This document shows, piece by piece, positions 43,258 through 51,531 of a stretch of DNA of 64,000 nt; position 1 is the stretch's first letter; each line of letters begins with the position of its first letter. The stretch covers positions 1 through 64,000 of the forward strand of contig NZ_WUQY01000003.1 in the NCBI RefSeq assembly GCF_009829085.1, in the 5' to 3' direction. The translations under genes were made by a program, and so were the position numbers. Source of the stretch: Sphingobacterium bovisgrunnientis. Its GTDB lineage: Bacteria > Bacteroidota > Bacteroidia > Sphingobacteriales > Sphingobacteriaceae. Under the pieces are notes generated by a model that was not told where the DNA came from, did not search any database, and saw only the letters and a program-made list of their open reading frames with translations.

Positions 43258-43545
43258 ATGAAATGTCCTAACTGTAACGAAACGCTATTAATGACGATGC
43301 GTCAAAATGTTGAAATTGATTATTGTCCTAAATGCAGAGGCATTTGGTTAGATAAAGGTGAGCTGGATAAACTGTTAGAATATTCTGCTACACAAAGTAC
43401 AGATGTAAACTATAATAGACCTCAACAACAAGAGTACGATCGAAGGACACATCCACAAGAGTACGATAGAGACGATAGATACTCCCACCCACAGCATAGA
43501 AAGAAAAAGAAATCTTTCTTATCCGACTTATTTGACTTTGATTAA
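43258..43545 (+). CDS. TFIIB-type zinc-finger protein, 95 residues
   Basis: MKCPNCNETLL and YCPKCRGIWLDKGELDKLL make the zf-TFIIB zinc ribbon, found in many small bacterial proteins. A His/Arg/Tyr-rich tail with imperfect repeats (QEYDRRTHPQEYDRDDR) follows. It has its own terminator. The family is mostly chromosomal, so it is probably cargo and not a core phage gene. Confidence 0.75.
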   Translation: MKCPNCNETLLMTMRQNVEIDYCPKCRGIWLDKGELDKLLEYSATQSTDVNYNRPQQQEYDRRTHPQEYDRDDRYSHPQHRKKKKSFLSDLFDFD

Positions 43546-43580
43546 GATTTAAATATTCTACAATTGTGTTAATAGTATTG

Positions 43581-43611
43581 AGCCCATATCGATTAGGATG
43601 TGGGCTTTTTT
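43581..43611 (+). terminator. Rho-independent terminator after the zinc-finger gene
   Basis: AGCCCATAT and ATGTGGGCT pair over 9 bp (one T-G pair) with an 8-base loop and a T6 tail. Confidence 0.75.
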
Positions 43612-43841
43612 ATTTACTGGTGGGTTGATGGAAAAATTGTTATTTCCATGATGTTGGGGATTGAGTAAAGGTAGTAATATGCAAAGTGGTTGAAAAATAG
43701 GTTCAAAGAAGGGATTTATATCTTGCCCACAAAAGATAACTTTTATATCTTGTTTTTGCTAATTTTATATCCTTATATTGAGAAGGGAATGTTTTAAAAC
43801 TTTAAGATAACCTAAATATTACTCTTAACCAATTATTAAGA

Positions 43842-44537
43842 ATGCCTGTTGTAAAGAAGAAAGATGAGTTAAATTATGATTTCGGAAACAATTTATATTC
43901 AGAAAAGATATTTGATGATTATAAACCAGAAAATATACCCTCACGAATGTTTGAAGCGATAAAAGTATCTAAGGATCAATTAACTTTCAAATTAATCGAT
44001 AAAAATCAACGTGACACTATGTCCCTTGTTCATGGAGAAATAAGGGAGTATTTTAATAAACAATATTTTGAAATTATATGGACATATTCAAAAATTAGGC
44101 AAAGAGGGTTTTTAACATATTTATTTGAATTATTAATTAAAGATTTTGGATATGAAATTTTATCTGATAAATATCATACTTGTCCTGGATCAAAAGAATT
44201 TTGGCAATCCTTAATTCGAAAAAATAAATTTCAAGTCTTACGAATTAACCTTAACTCTAAAAAGAGACACACAAGGAAAGCAAATAAGTGTAAAGAAAAC
44301 ACAATATGGGGATTAGCAGATTCAGATTTTTTACATGATATTAATAATTATGGGAATTTTTTAGAGAGTAATCCACAGGATGTTCTAAATGAGGATTATA
44401 TTGATGAATTACTTGATTCTATTGATAAGTCAAATGATCTTCAGTTGGGGGGGATTGAAACATCATTTAATTATAAACCATTAATTAATAACGTTTCAAA
44501 AGAACATATTAGACTTATTGCTAGGTTATCAAATTAA
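43842..44537 (+). CDS. GNAT-like acetyltransferase-fold protein, 231 residues
   Basis: Residues about 45-145 look like a GNAT fold: YFEIIWTYSKIRQRGFLTYL carries the R-x-x-G acetyl-CoA loop before a helix, and SKEFWQSLIRKNKFQVLRI resembles the end of the domain. The C-terminal 80 residues are not recognised. The upstream 230 bp are AT-rich with TTTATATCTTG repeats. It is the first of three plus-strand cargo genes and could be a toxin, modifier or defence factor; none of these is shown. Confidence 0.5.
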   Translation: MPVVKKKDELNYDFGNNLYSEKIFDDYKPENIPSRMFEAIKVSKDQLTFKLIDKNQRDTMSLVHGEIREYFNKQYFEIIWTYSKIRQRGFLTYLFELLIKDFGYEILSDKYHTCPGSKEFWQSLIRKNKFQVLRINLNSKKRHTRKANKCKENTIWGLADSDFLHDINNYGNFLESNPQDVLNEDYIDELLDSIDKSNDLQLGGIETSFNYKPLINNVSKEHIRLIARLSN

Positions 44538-44661
44538 TGTATTCAATAGAGTTTGTAGCTCATTTAAACTAACAGAATTTTCATTGGTGTCTATAAGTAT
44601 TTTTAAAATCTAATTTATATCACTTAATTCTGCTGTTTAGCCGAATAAAAATGCTGCATAA

Positions 44662-44734
44662 TTACAGCAAATTTCATTATTGTGTATATAAGTTCATTTA
44701 AAATAGTATATTTGTGTTGTAATTTTACAGCAAA
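44662..44734 (+). promoter_or_regulatory. Promoter flanked by two TTACAGCAAA operator copies
   Basis: TATATTTG at 44707-44714 is a -7 element. TTACAGCAAA occurs upstream (44662-44671) and downstream (44725-44734), 63 bp apart, which is about six DNA turns. The layout suggests autoregulation by the HTH protein encoded next, perhaps by looping. Confidence 0.55.
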
Positions 44735-44742
44735 AGTTTGAT

Positions 44743-45954
44743 ATGTCTGATTTTAATGTTGATGAGATCCTAAATAAAGCTTTAGGAAAAGGAAGAGTTT
44801 CGAATAAGCTTTCTTTGAAGGAATATTTTGAGAAAAGGATGAAGGATTTAAATATTTCTTTTAGAGGTGTTTGTGATCTTTTAGATATCCAACATCGAAC
44901 ACTTGTGGGAATACTGGATGGAGAGCAAAAACGCGTAGATTATTCTGTATTATTAAAACTCGGTACTTTCTTGCAACTTAGTAAAGATGAACTAGTATTA
45001 CTCTATCTTGAAAGTATTGAAAGAAATAATGTGGATAATATTGGTATAGATGTTACAACAATTGAATTTATACAAAATAACTTCGATTTATTGGCATTTA
45101 AAAAGTGTGGCTTCATTAACAATTTAACAGATTACACCGATATAAATAATAAATTATGTGCGCTTTATGGAGTTGAAAATATACAGTTTTTAAAGTTAGG
45201 TGTCATTAAGCCCGCTTTTAGTGCAGGAAAAATTCCCCCAAAAAATGTAGCGGAACGAGACCAATGGATATTAGCTGCTGAAAAAATTTTTGAAGACATC
45301 TCCAATCCTTACGAATATAATCGTAAAGAGCTTATCGAATATATTCCTGAAATAAGATGGCACTCTACAAAGCCAGAGGAAGGATTAAAAAGTGTAATAA
45401 AAAAACTTTACAGACTTGGTGTTACAGTAATATATTTTCCACCAACTTCCGGACTACATTTAAGAGGAGCAACTATTTCATTTAACGATAAACCATGTAT
45501 TGTTTTAACAAATTATAAAGGGTTTTATGCTACAATTTGGTTCGCTTTACTGCATGAGCTATTTCATGTACTTTTTGATTGGGATGAAATAAAAGAAAGT
45601 AAATATCACATATCTGATAATGATGATGAAGATTTAGCCCTAAAAGAAAAAGAATTGGAAGCTGATTCTTTTGCTCGTAAATATTTCTTTTCTGAAGAAA
45701 AAACAAGAAGGGTTAAGGAATTTATTAATAATAAATATGAGATAGCAAGAATTGCTAAAATTAATGATATTCATGAAAGTATGATATATACATTTGATGC
45801 ATTTGATTCAGGAAAGAAAAATAGATATGCTTGGGTAAGAGCAAATGATTTCAACCCTGATAAATCTATCTGGCTAAGTAATCTTGATTCAGATTGGAAA
45901 GATCTTGCTTCAATTAGTAATTATTACAACCGAAATAAAGAATTATATAATTAA
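44743..45954 (+). CDS. HTH plus ImmA/IrrE-family metallopeptidase, 403 residues
   Basis: Residues about 25-90 form an HTH (FRGVCDLLDIQHRTLVGILD). A helical linker follows. Residues about 215-320 form an ImmA/IrrE (M78-like) peptidase with H271-E-x-x-H275 in LLHELFHVLFDWDE, and the third ligand Glu in KELEADSFARKYFF. In known cases such proteins cleave repressors (ImmA, IrrE) or act as antitoxins. It is followed 16 bp later by a P63C-type gene. A promoter with paired operators precedes it. Confidence 0.8.
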   Translation: MSDFNVDEILNKALGKGRVSNKLSLKEYFEKRMKDLNISFRGVCDLLDIQHRTLVGILDGEQKRVDYSVLLKLGTFLQLSKDELVLLYLESIERNNVDNIGIDVTTIEFIQNNFDLLAFKKCGFINNLTDYTDINNKLCALYGVENIQFLKLGVIKPAFSAGKIPPKNVAERDQWILAAEKIFEDISNPYEYNRKELIEYIPEIRWHSTKPEEGLKSVIKKLYRLGVTVIYFPPTSGLHLRGATISFNDKPCIVLTNYKGFYATIWFALLHELFHVLFDWDEIKESKYHISDNDDEDLALKEKELEADSFARKYFFSEEKTRRVKEFINNKYEIARIAKINDIHESMIYTFDAFDSGKKNRYAWVRANDFNPDKSIWLSNLDSDWKDLASISNYYNRNKELYN

Positions 45955-45970
45955 CCATATAAACATAAAC

Positions 45971-46582
45971 ATGAGAAATAGAAATATTAAGGGCTCTAAA
46001 CAATTGCCCATGTCTAAAAAAACAAGTCAAGACATCCTAAAGGATGAAAAACAAAGTGAATTACAATTTATTTTTGACAATTTAAATCATAAAATAGAAA
46101 GTAAGTTTTCTGACAAGTCTTTAGATTTCGAAAGTCAAAAAATCCAGTTATTTAGTGGCAAAATAATCTCAGAAGAAGAGATTTTGAATAGAAGAGTATA
46201 TCTCTTAAAAAACGTTGCAACATACGAAAAAATGTTCCCTCAGGAATTTTATGATAATATTTTTAGATTAAATCACTGGCAACAGAATAAAAATAAAACT
46301 TTAAGACCAAGTGTAGTTGGGAAATATACTAATTTTTGCATATATGCAAGATTTGACAAATCAATTCTTCCCCAACTTCAATCTATAAATCCTTATATCG
46401 AATTTGGAATTAGACAATTTAAACATTTTCAATGGCTTAATGAAGATGGAAGACAACAGCTTCTTGTTTATATCCAACAATCAATTGATATGATGAAAGA
46501 GTGCACAGAGTGGAATGCATTTGTACAAAAATATGGAGCAAAATATAATATACCTGTTCAGTCGCAAATTGAATTTAACTAG
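45971..46582 (+). CDS. P63C-domain-like protein, 203 residues
   Basis: I chose the ATG at 45971, after the stop of the peptidase gene; a longer open frame would overlap that gene. The second half has the P63C plan as I recall it: FPQEFYDNIFRLNHWQQ, RPSVVGKYTNFCIYARF and HFQWLNEDGRQQLLVYIQQS. The domain is widespread in phages and plasmids and has no established function. The first 60 residues are charged and may be flexible. It is probably the partner of the HTH-peptidase protein. Confidence 0.65.
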   Translation: MRNRNIKGSKQLPMSKKTSQDILKDEKQSELQFIFDNLNHKIESKFSDKSLDFESQKIQLFSGKIISEEEILNRRVYLLKNVATYEKMFPQEFYDNIFRLNHWQQNKNKTLRPSVVGKYTNFCIYARFDKSILPQLQSINPYIEFGIRQFKHFQWLNEDGRQQLLVYIQQSIDMMKECTEWNAFVQKYGAKYNIPVQSQIEFN

Positions 46583-46625
46583 AGGCGGATATTGAAAGAT
46601 TTATAATTATTATGTGTTATTTATA

Positions 46626-46662
46626 AAAAAAACCGCTCAAATCACCTGGCGATGCAGAGCGG
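46626..46662 (-). terminator. Terminator of the secreted protein gene (minus strand)
   Basis: On the minus strand CCGCTC and GAGCGG pair around an 18-base loop, followed by a T-run (46626-46632). The flank TTAGTTAGACCG is shared with a similar hairpin at 47365-47400. Confidence 0.65.
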
Positions 46663-46700
46663 TCTAACTAAACGTTTACGGCTCATTTTTTGAACCATCA

Positions 46701-47288
46701 TCATCTCTTATTATATTCATTTAGTGCTTTTTCGAGCTTATTTTTTTCTAATAATTTTACTGCAGCTGGATTATCAGAGATCATCTTTTTTAAATTGTCA
46801 ACAGTAAATTCTACTATTTCTGCTAGATCCCCTTTTTGAATGTGTGTTATGACTTTAACGACTTCGTGATCTGGTGTAATGGTATAAGTGTTTATGTTGG
46901 AATATTTTAATAAAAACACCCACCTATCTTTTACAGCAAGTCCTTTAAATGCTTGATACTTCTTATTAGTAAAATATATTTTGTTTGTTTCTTGAGGGTA
47001 TAATGTTTTGGTTTTTCCGTCAACTTTCCATTTTAAATAAGAAATAGAGTCTTGAAAATGAATCTTAGAACGAACTTCTATTACTTCACCATTTTTTAAT
47101 TCTACGGAATAATCATGTTTTGAAGATGGAATTCTTTGATAATATTGATGATTAAAGAATTGGGGGTTGTAATTTCCTTTAACCGTTACTGCTCCATATG
47201 GTGTGTTTATACGCGTCGGAGGAGTAAATTGTGCAAAACAAAAATTGATACAAGTAAGTAAAGTAATGGATAATATTAAAAATTTCAT
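46701..47288 (-). CDS. Secreted moron protein, 195 residues
   Basis: The signal peptide is MKFLILSITLLTCINFCFAQ. The mature part is beta-rich with GEVIEVRSKIHFQDSISYLK and ends in a helical region. It has its own promoter (TACTTTTG at 47317-47324) and terminator (46626-46662), so it is an independent unit in the cargo bay. Function unknown; its plan recalls the other secreted moron at 37260. Confidence 0.6.
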   Translation of the reverse strand: MKFLILSITLLTCINFCFAQFTPPTRINTPYGAVTVKGNYNPQFFNHQYYQRIPSSKHDYSVELKNGEVIEVRSKIHFQDSISYLKWKVDGKTKTLYPQETNKIYFTNKKYQAFKGLAVKDRWVFLLKYSNINTYTITPDHEVVKVITHIQKGDLAEIVEFTVDNLKKMISDNPAAVKLLEKNKLEKALNEYNKR

Positions 47289-47316
47289 TTTGGTGAATAA
47301 TTTAAAAGTTTGTGGC

Positions 47317-47324
47317 CAAAAGTA
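47317..47324 (-). promoter_or_regulatory. Promoter -7 element of the secreted protein gene
   Basis: TACTTTTG on the minus strand matches TAnnTTTG and stands 28 bases before the ATG at 47288. Confidence 0.5.
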
Positions 47325-47364
47325 ATATTTTAATCACTTTCAATGACATTTATTTTTATATAAC

Positions 47365-47400
47365 AAAAAACCGTGCAGAAGCTGGGAACAACTACACGGT
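47365..47400 (-). terminator. Terminator downstream of the tRNA-like RNA
   Basis: On the minus strand ACCGTG and CACGGT pair, followed by T6. It is the first T-tailed hairpin after the tRNA-like RNA. A further hairpin ACCACCC/GGGTGGT stands at 47446-47476. The stretch 47401-47683 holds these hairpins and no gene I can support. Confidence 0.65.
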
Positions 47401-47683
47401 CTAACTAACCAATTATAAACCTAAATTATGAAAAGACGATTTTAAACCACCCAACATAGTAAACTAACGGGGTGGTGTCGCTATCATTCCGACTGTCATA
47501 TCATTCACTACCGACTTTCTAACAAGTATCAATGATAAAGAGTTAACTTGTAGATATGGTATTCTGTCTTTCCAGCTGTCAATTACTATTCTATTAGTCA
47601 AGTATTATTTGTCATACTAAACACTTTTACCTTATGAGCGAATTGCTAACTCTCCTTTTATTTTTACCCTTAGGATCGGGTTG

Positions 47684-47817
47684 TCAAGGCGACAGGATCC
47701 GAACCTGTATGAGTAACCGTGTGTGCCTCTTCCTTACTTACTCTATAATTCGTTTTGTAGATTTCCATACTACAAGACACCACACGACGGTGCGTCTACC
47801 AATTCCGCCACACCTCA
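47684..47817 (-). ncRNA. tRNA-like RNA with expanded anticodon arm, about 134 nt
   Basis: Read on the minus strand, a 7-bp acceptor stem (TGAGGTG with CGCCTTG, with three G-T pairs) and TG at positions 8-9 come first. Next is a D-arm GCGGAATTGGTAGACGC identical to that of E. coli tRNA-Leu. A normal T-arm (ACAGG, TTCGGAT, CCTGT) is at 47692-47708. Where the anticodon arm should be there is a 9-bp helix (CCGT-GTGTG with CACAC-ACGG, one bulged C), closing about 55 nt that contain a 6-bp hairpin TTGTAG/CTACAA. CCA is not encoded. No standard anticodon loop can be drawn. Confidence 0.65.
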
Positions 47818-47828
47818 ATGTTTCAACA

Positions 47829-47992
47829 AACCAAAGTATAAAGAACGTATACTCAATTAACTTTGGTTATCCCTAGCTAAGCGTTATTATTCGCTAGGTT
47901 ATTTTCTTTCCCCAACCGACTACGTGTCGTTAATCTTCTCGAAAATTGGGTTTATGTCATAAATGTAGACCTTTGTTTCATGCCGCCCAATT
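47829..47992 (-). other. Structured non-coding region upstream of the tRNA-like RNA
   Basis: Four stems occur in 165 bp: AACCAAAGT/ACTTTGGTT (47829-47868), CCTAGC/GCTAGG (47872-47898), CGAC/GTCG (47917-47929) and AATTGGG/CCCAATT (47944-47992). No gene fits. It may be the 5' part of a longer RNA that ends in the tRNA-like domain. Confidence 0.4.
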
Positions 47993-48140
47993 CCAAAGCT
48001 GTAGCAAAATCTCTTTGCTCACCATACGGACTACATTTTATTTTCTATCTATTTATTTCCTTACTTGTGTTAAACAAAGATATAAAACACTTTTTATATA
48101 AACAAATACAATTATATATTATTTATTCTTTTTTGATATA

Positions 48141-49625
48141 TTATTTTTCAAAAGTTTTGCTTTGAAACTCTTGATCCTGTCTAGCCTCTTCCAGTATTTG
48201 TCTTTGTTCCGCTTCAATATCGGTTACTTCACCTAACATTTGCATAGCTGTTTTACGTGAAAGCAATTTAGCATTTACCATACTAGTTACATGCGAGATT
48301 AATTCTTCTTTGTTGACTGGTAATGCATCTTTAACTTTGATTGCTGGTATAACATCATCCATATCTTTAAAATCCTCAGGGCTGAAAGAAATAAGCATTT
48401 TTCGGATAACATTGTTTCTCCTGGTTAGCATTTCCTTTAAACGTTTCTGAGCTTTATTGCCTTTCATTTGTGGCCCCATAAATAGCAAACGCAAAGCGAT
48501 TCCAGATGTACCATTGCTCATTAATTGAGACATGGTATTGAAGCTAATGTCGGGAGTGTTGGTGATATCGAACTGCTCTTGTTTCAGACGATCAAATTCA
48601 AGCTTTTTAGATTCTACCATTGCATCAGGCTGCGCGAATGATACACTACCTCTTTGACCTTGATCACCTCCTTTTACTTGAATAACTTTCGCAACTTCAC
48701 CTTGAGAAGGGAGGGATTCCGCCTCACCTTCAACCACCATTGTAGGGTCACCGTAATAATCATTTGTATCAGCAAGGTTTGATAAGTTGGTTTCTTCTCT
48801 ATTAGCTAGTGGTTGAATGTTTGCCCACTCAGGACGTTTTTGCTCATGGTAAACAATAGGGAGAAATCCGTAACCTTCTTTTGTTTCTGTTACCCACGGA
48901 CCACCATCGTCTTGACTTCCTAAAATAATGTGATCAGCATGATAAAAATCAAAGTGTATAGTCTTGATATCGGTTACTGGATCAGTAGTTTCATAACGTC
49001 TACCAAGTCCTATAAGGTCACCGTGTTCATCCCAAACTGGATAGATATCGTCTCCATTTTCTTTACAGAGAAGTAAGTAACCTGGTCTACGTATACTACC
49101 TTCTAATGTAGTTCCTTTCCAGTAATTTTCATCTTCATAGTCATACCAAAGCTCAGCGCAATGTGTTTCAATCATTCGACGCTCTACAATAGCTTCAGTT
49201 TCGAAATAGAGCTTATTATCTTTCCAAACCTTTTGAATGAGTTCGAATAATCCTTTCTTAGCTTCATTGTCTTGGTTGTATTCAAGGGATATTTCGGCAC
49301 CACACTCAAAAAATACTGCTGCTTCAACAATTTGCATTTGACGCGCCAATTGAAGGCGGTTAACTTCTACTTCTGATTGTTCCGTTGACGTTTTGGTGTC
49401 TCCGCTGATGGCATCATCGTATTTTTCACCTTCATGATCTAACATCCGGTTTGCCCTTATATTTGTATCGTTTACATCATGCAGAAAAGGATCGTATTGC
49501 TTCATGCAATCAGCCACTGACAAAGTGTTTTTACCCAGCTTGATTACCTTTTCAGTTTTTTTTATGACATCGACAAGCTTGCCAAAATCACCGCTTATAA
49601 GCGTCTCTAATTGTTCTTTTTTCAT
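48141..49625 (-). CDS. Phage portal protein, 494 residues
   Basis: The protein has the plan of SPP1 gp6/DUF-type portals: a helical N-terminus, EVNRLQLARQMQIVEAAVFF, a central beta part with YYGDPTMVVEGEAESLPSQG, and a long helix plus SLPFLKEMLTR-like region near the end. It follows the large terminase with a 4-bp overlap. It forms the dodecameric gate for DNA packaging. It starts MKKEQLETLISGDFGKLVDV. Confidence 0.85.
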   Translation of the reverse strand: MKKEQLETLISGDFGKLVDVIKKTEKVIKLGKNTLSVADCMKQYDPFLHDVNDTNIRANRMLDHEGEKYDDAISGDTKTSTEQSEVEVNRLQLARQMQIVEAAVFFECGAEISLEYNQDNEAKKGLFELIQKVWKDNKLYFETEAIVERRMIETHCAELWYDYEDENYWKGTTLEGSIRRPGYLLLCKENGDDIYPVWDEHGDLIGLGRRYETTDPVTDIKTIHFDFYHADHIILGSQDDGGPWVTETKEGYGFLPIVYHEQKRPEWANIQPLANREETNLSNLADTNDYYGDPTMVVEGEAESLPSQGEVAKVIQVKGGDQGQRGSVSFAQPDAMVESKKLEFDRLKQEQFDITNTPDISFNTMSQLMSNGTSGIALRLLFMGPQMKGNKAQKRLKEMLTRRNNVIRKMLISFSPEDFKDMDDVIPAIKVKDALPVNKEELISHVTSMVNAKLLSRKTAMQMLGEVTDIEAEQRQILEEARQDQEFQSKTFEK

Positions 49626-51034
49626 CGTCTTATTCTTCTTTTTGAGGTAGCTTTAATTTTTTCTAATGCTTGTTTTGTTTTTTGCTTAGCGTTTGGATCA
49701 TTCTTAGTCAAGAAGTCGAATGCATACCTAATTGCGTCAATAGTGTGATTCCATTTGTCTATGGGGATTCCAGCTTTTTTATCGTTCCAGATGTAGTTTT
49801 TAAGCTCCGTTTTGATGTTTCTACTTCGTTGAGTATAAACAATTGTGTAATCTTTCATCTTCAGAAGAGAAGCAGCAACAGAGCCAGGAGCTTTCCAACA
49901 TTCGATTATATTTAGTTTGCCTTGTTTCTTGATATCAGCAATCAATCGATCTTCTGCACTATCTCCGACAATTAAATCATTAGGCTTGAGAATGCGTGAT
50001 TTATTAAGTGCAATGATATCGTTGGTACCGAGGTCTTTTTTGTCGCAATATTCCTCATCAACATAAATAAGCATTTTTTTACGATCAACAGCCACGCGTA
50101 TAAGCGTATCAGGATCGACAGAAAAACCATAATCTTGGCCATAACAATAGGGGAGGTATTCATCAAATTCACCTTCTCTCGTATTAGGGAGGATAACACC
50201 TTCTTTGATATCAGCCCAACGACCAATAACAACGTTGGCGTATTTGGTCATTTGGAATTTTGCACGATCAAAGTTTCCTTGTGCATCAGTAGCTTGAGCA
50301 ATAGATTCCTGCTTTATTTGCTCTATACGCTCTAAGAAGTTGCTAGCAAGATTCTCAATGTTATCTAAATAGCTGGTATGAATGTGTAATACATTCGGAT
50401 GCGTCGATATCTGAACGTCTACGCCATCGATAGTAACGATTTTATGAGTGTCTTTGATGTACTGCTCATAAACGAAATGGGAGTCATCAGTAGGGTTCAT
50501 TATCAGAATGATTCTGTTTTGAATACCCTTTTGACGAATGGATAACATTAGCTTTTCATAGCTGTCAAAGTCGGTCCATTCCTCCATCTCATCACCAACA
50601 AAGGTTGTTAAGCCCTGTATTGATTTAAGTTTTGCCGTTTGATTACCTGATCCGGTTTTGATACCACGGAACATAATAGGCACTTTGGAAAACTTATTGA
50701 TGATGTTGTTTTTCTTGACTTCAAAAAACTGCTGTGTGCCTTCAAGATCGATTTTCTCTTGAAACTCTGGGATTACAGAGTCTGCAGCACTTGACATCGT
50801 ATAACGGGAGAAAAGGACACTATGACCTTTCTCAAAACTAAGCCTTTCAAGGAACAATGAACCATTAAACGATTTTCCCGAACCACGTCCACCAGTAATT
50901 AAGATGATGAACTTATCAGTATTTTCGTATAATGGAACGTAAGGAGGAGCAATTTTAATCTTAGGTCGTTCCCTAGTTATCTTCTTCCTCGTTGTCGTCT
51001 TCTTCGGAATCTTCCCCTGCTTCGTTATCGTCAT
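49622..51034 (-). CDS. Terminase large subunit, 470 residues
   Basis: Walker A is G48-G-R-G-S-G-K-S55 in LITGGRGSGKSFNGSLF, and the Walker B/catalytic Glu is in TFVGDEMEEWTD. The nuclease half has GQDYGFSVDPDTLIRV, IVGDSAEDRL and HTIDAIRYAFDF, which supply the metal-binding Asp residues. It powers packaging and cuts the DNA. It resembles the PBSX-type group used by many Bacteroidota siphoviruses. It overlaps the small subunit gene by 62 bp. Confidence 0.92.
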   Translation of the reverse strand: MTITKQGKIPKKTTTRKKITRERPKIKIAPPYVPLYENTDKFIILITGGRGSGKSFNGSLFLERLSFEKGHSVLFSRYTMSSAADSVIPEFQEKIDLEGTQQFFEVKKNNIINKFSKVPIMFRGIKTGSGNQTAKLKSIQGLTTFVGDEMEEWTDFDSYEKLMLSIRQKGIQNRIILIMNPTDDSHFVYEQYIKDTHKIVTIDGVDVQISTHPNVLHIHTSYLDNIENLASNFLERIEQIKQESIAQATDAQGNFDRAKFQMTKYANVVIGRWADIKEGVILPNTREGEFDEYLPYCYGQDYGFSVDPDTLIRVAVDRKKMLIYVDEEYCDKKDLGTNDIIALNKSRILKPNDLIVGDSAEDRLIADIKKQGKLNIIECWKAPGSVAASLLKMKDYTIVYTQRSRNIKTELKNYIWNDKKAGIPIDKWNHTIDAIRYAFDFLTKNDPNAKQKTKQALEKIKATSKRRIRR

Positions 51035-51527
51035 CTACATTGTTTGCTGCTAACCAAGAAGTAATGCTAACACTGCCGTTTAGCTCCTTGCCGTTTGTTG
51101 TAACATCTAATTTCTTGCCGTCAATAACTTTTTTACGCCATTCTTCATCGTGATTGAATAACCAAGTAGCTAATGCTTGAGGATTTGGTGGAAGCTCTTC
51201 CGTGGTTTCCATTACAACCATACCGTCTTCTTGAATATATCTTCCTGATTCCATCATTGACGGTAATTTGCGTGTGGTAGACTTGCGTTTAAGACCTCCC
51301 AAAGCAACAGCAAGGTATTTTTGCCTAACTGCTGAATTGATCTTCGCACGCCCACGCGCTAAGGCATCAGATATTGAATCATACTTTGACTTTAATTCTA
51401 GAAAGTAGGTTGGGTTTAAACTAACCTCAATAGCGATTTCTTTATCGGTCAATCCTTTCATGGCGTAGTTCTCCATTGCATTTGAAAACTCTTCGCTTTC
51501 GTAATCCCATCTATCTTTGTTGGCCAT
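50973..51527 (-). CDS. Terminase small subunit, 184 residues
   Basis: The N-terminal part (about 10-60, with MKGLTDKEIAIEVSLNPTYF) is a DNA-binding HTH, the middle is helical for oligomer formation, and the C-terminus is very acidic (EDSEEDDNEEEDN). Position directly upstream of the large subunit supports the call. It should recognise the pac or cos site, which often lies in or near this gene. Confidence 0.8.
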   Translation of the reverse strand: MANKDRWDYESEEFSNAMENYAMKGLTDKEIAIEVSLNPTYFLELKSKYDSISDALARGRAKINSAVRQKYLAVALGGLKRKSTTRKLPSMMESGRYIQEDGMVVMETTEELPPNPQALATWLFNHDEEWRKKVIDGKKLDVTTNGKELNGSVSITSWLAANNVDDDNEAGEDSEEDDNEEEDN

Positions 51528-51531
51528 TTTA

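Noticed and set aside
43258..47288. Reading the cargo bay as host chromosome between two separate prophages
   Set aside because: Terminase and portal on one side and scaffold, capsid and tail on the other are each single-copy and complementary, so one prophage with inserted cargo is simpler.
47684..47817. Standard tRNA with anticodon CGT (loop GTCGTGT closed by CACC/GGTG)
   Set aside because: That hairpin takes bases from the D-stem, and about 60 nt would still be left between it and the T-arm, too long for any variable arm. The long 9-bp helix fits better.
47634..47876. Open frame of 80 codons on the plus strand
   Set aside because: It runs across the tRNA-like RNA in antisense and has no protein-like composition.
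47684..48045. tmRNA or a group I intron in tRNA-Leu
   Set aside because: The D-arm is complete, unlike tmRNA, and no tag-like reading frame is evident. The insert is far shorter than a self-splicing group I intron.
48116..48139. Fifth full ATATC-N14-GATAT palindrome
   Set aside because: The first arm reads ATATT, so it is only a near match; it is mentioned but not counted.
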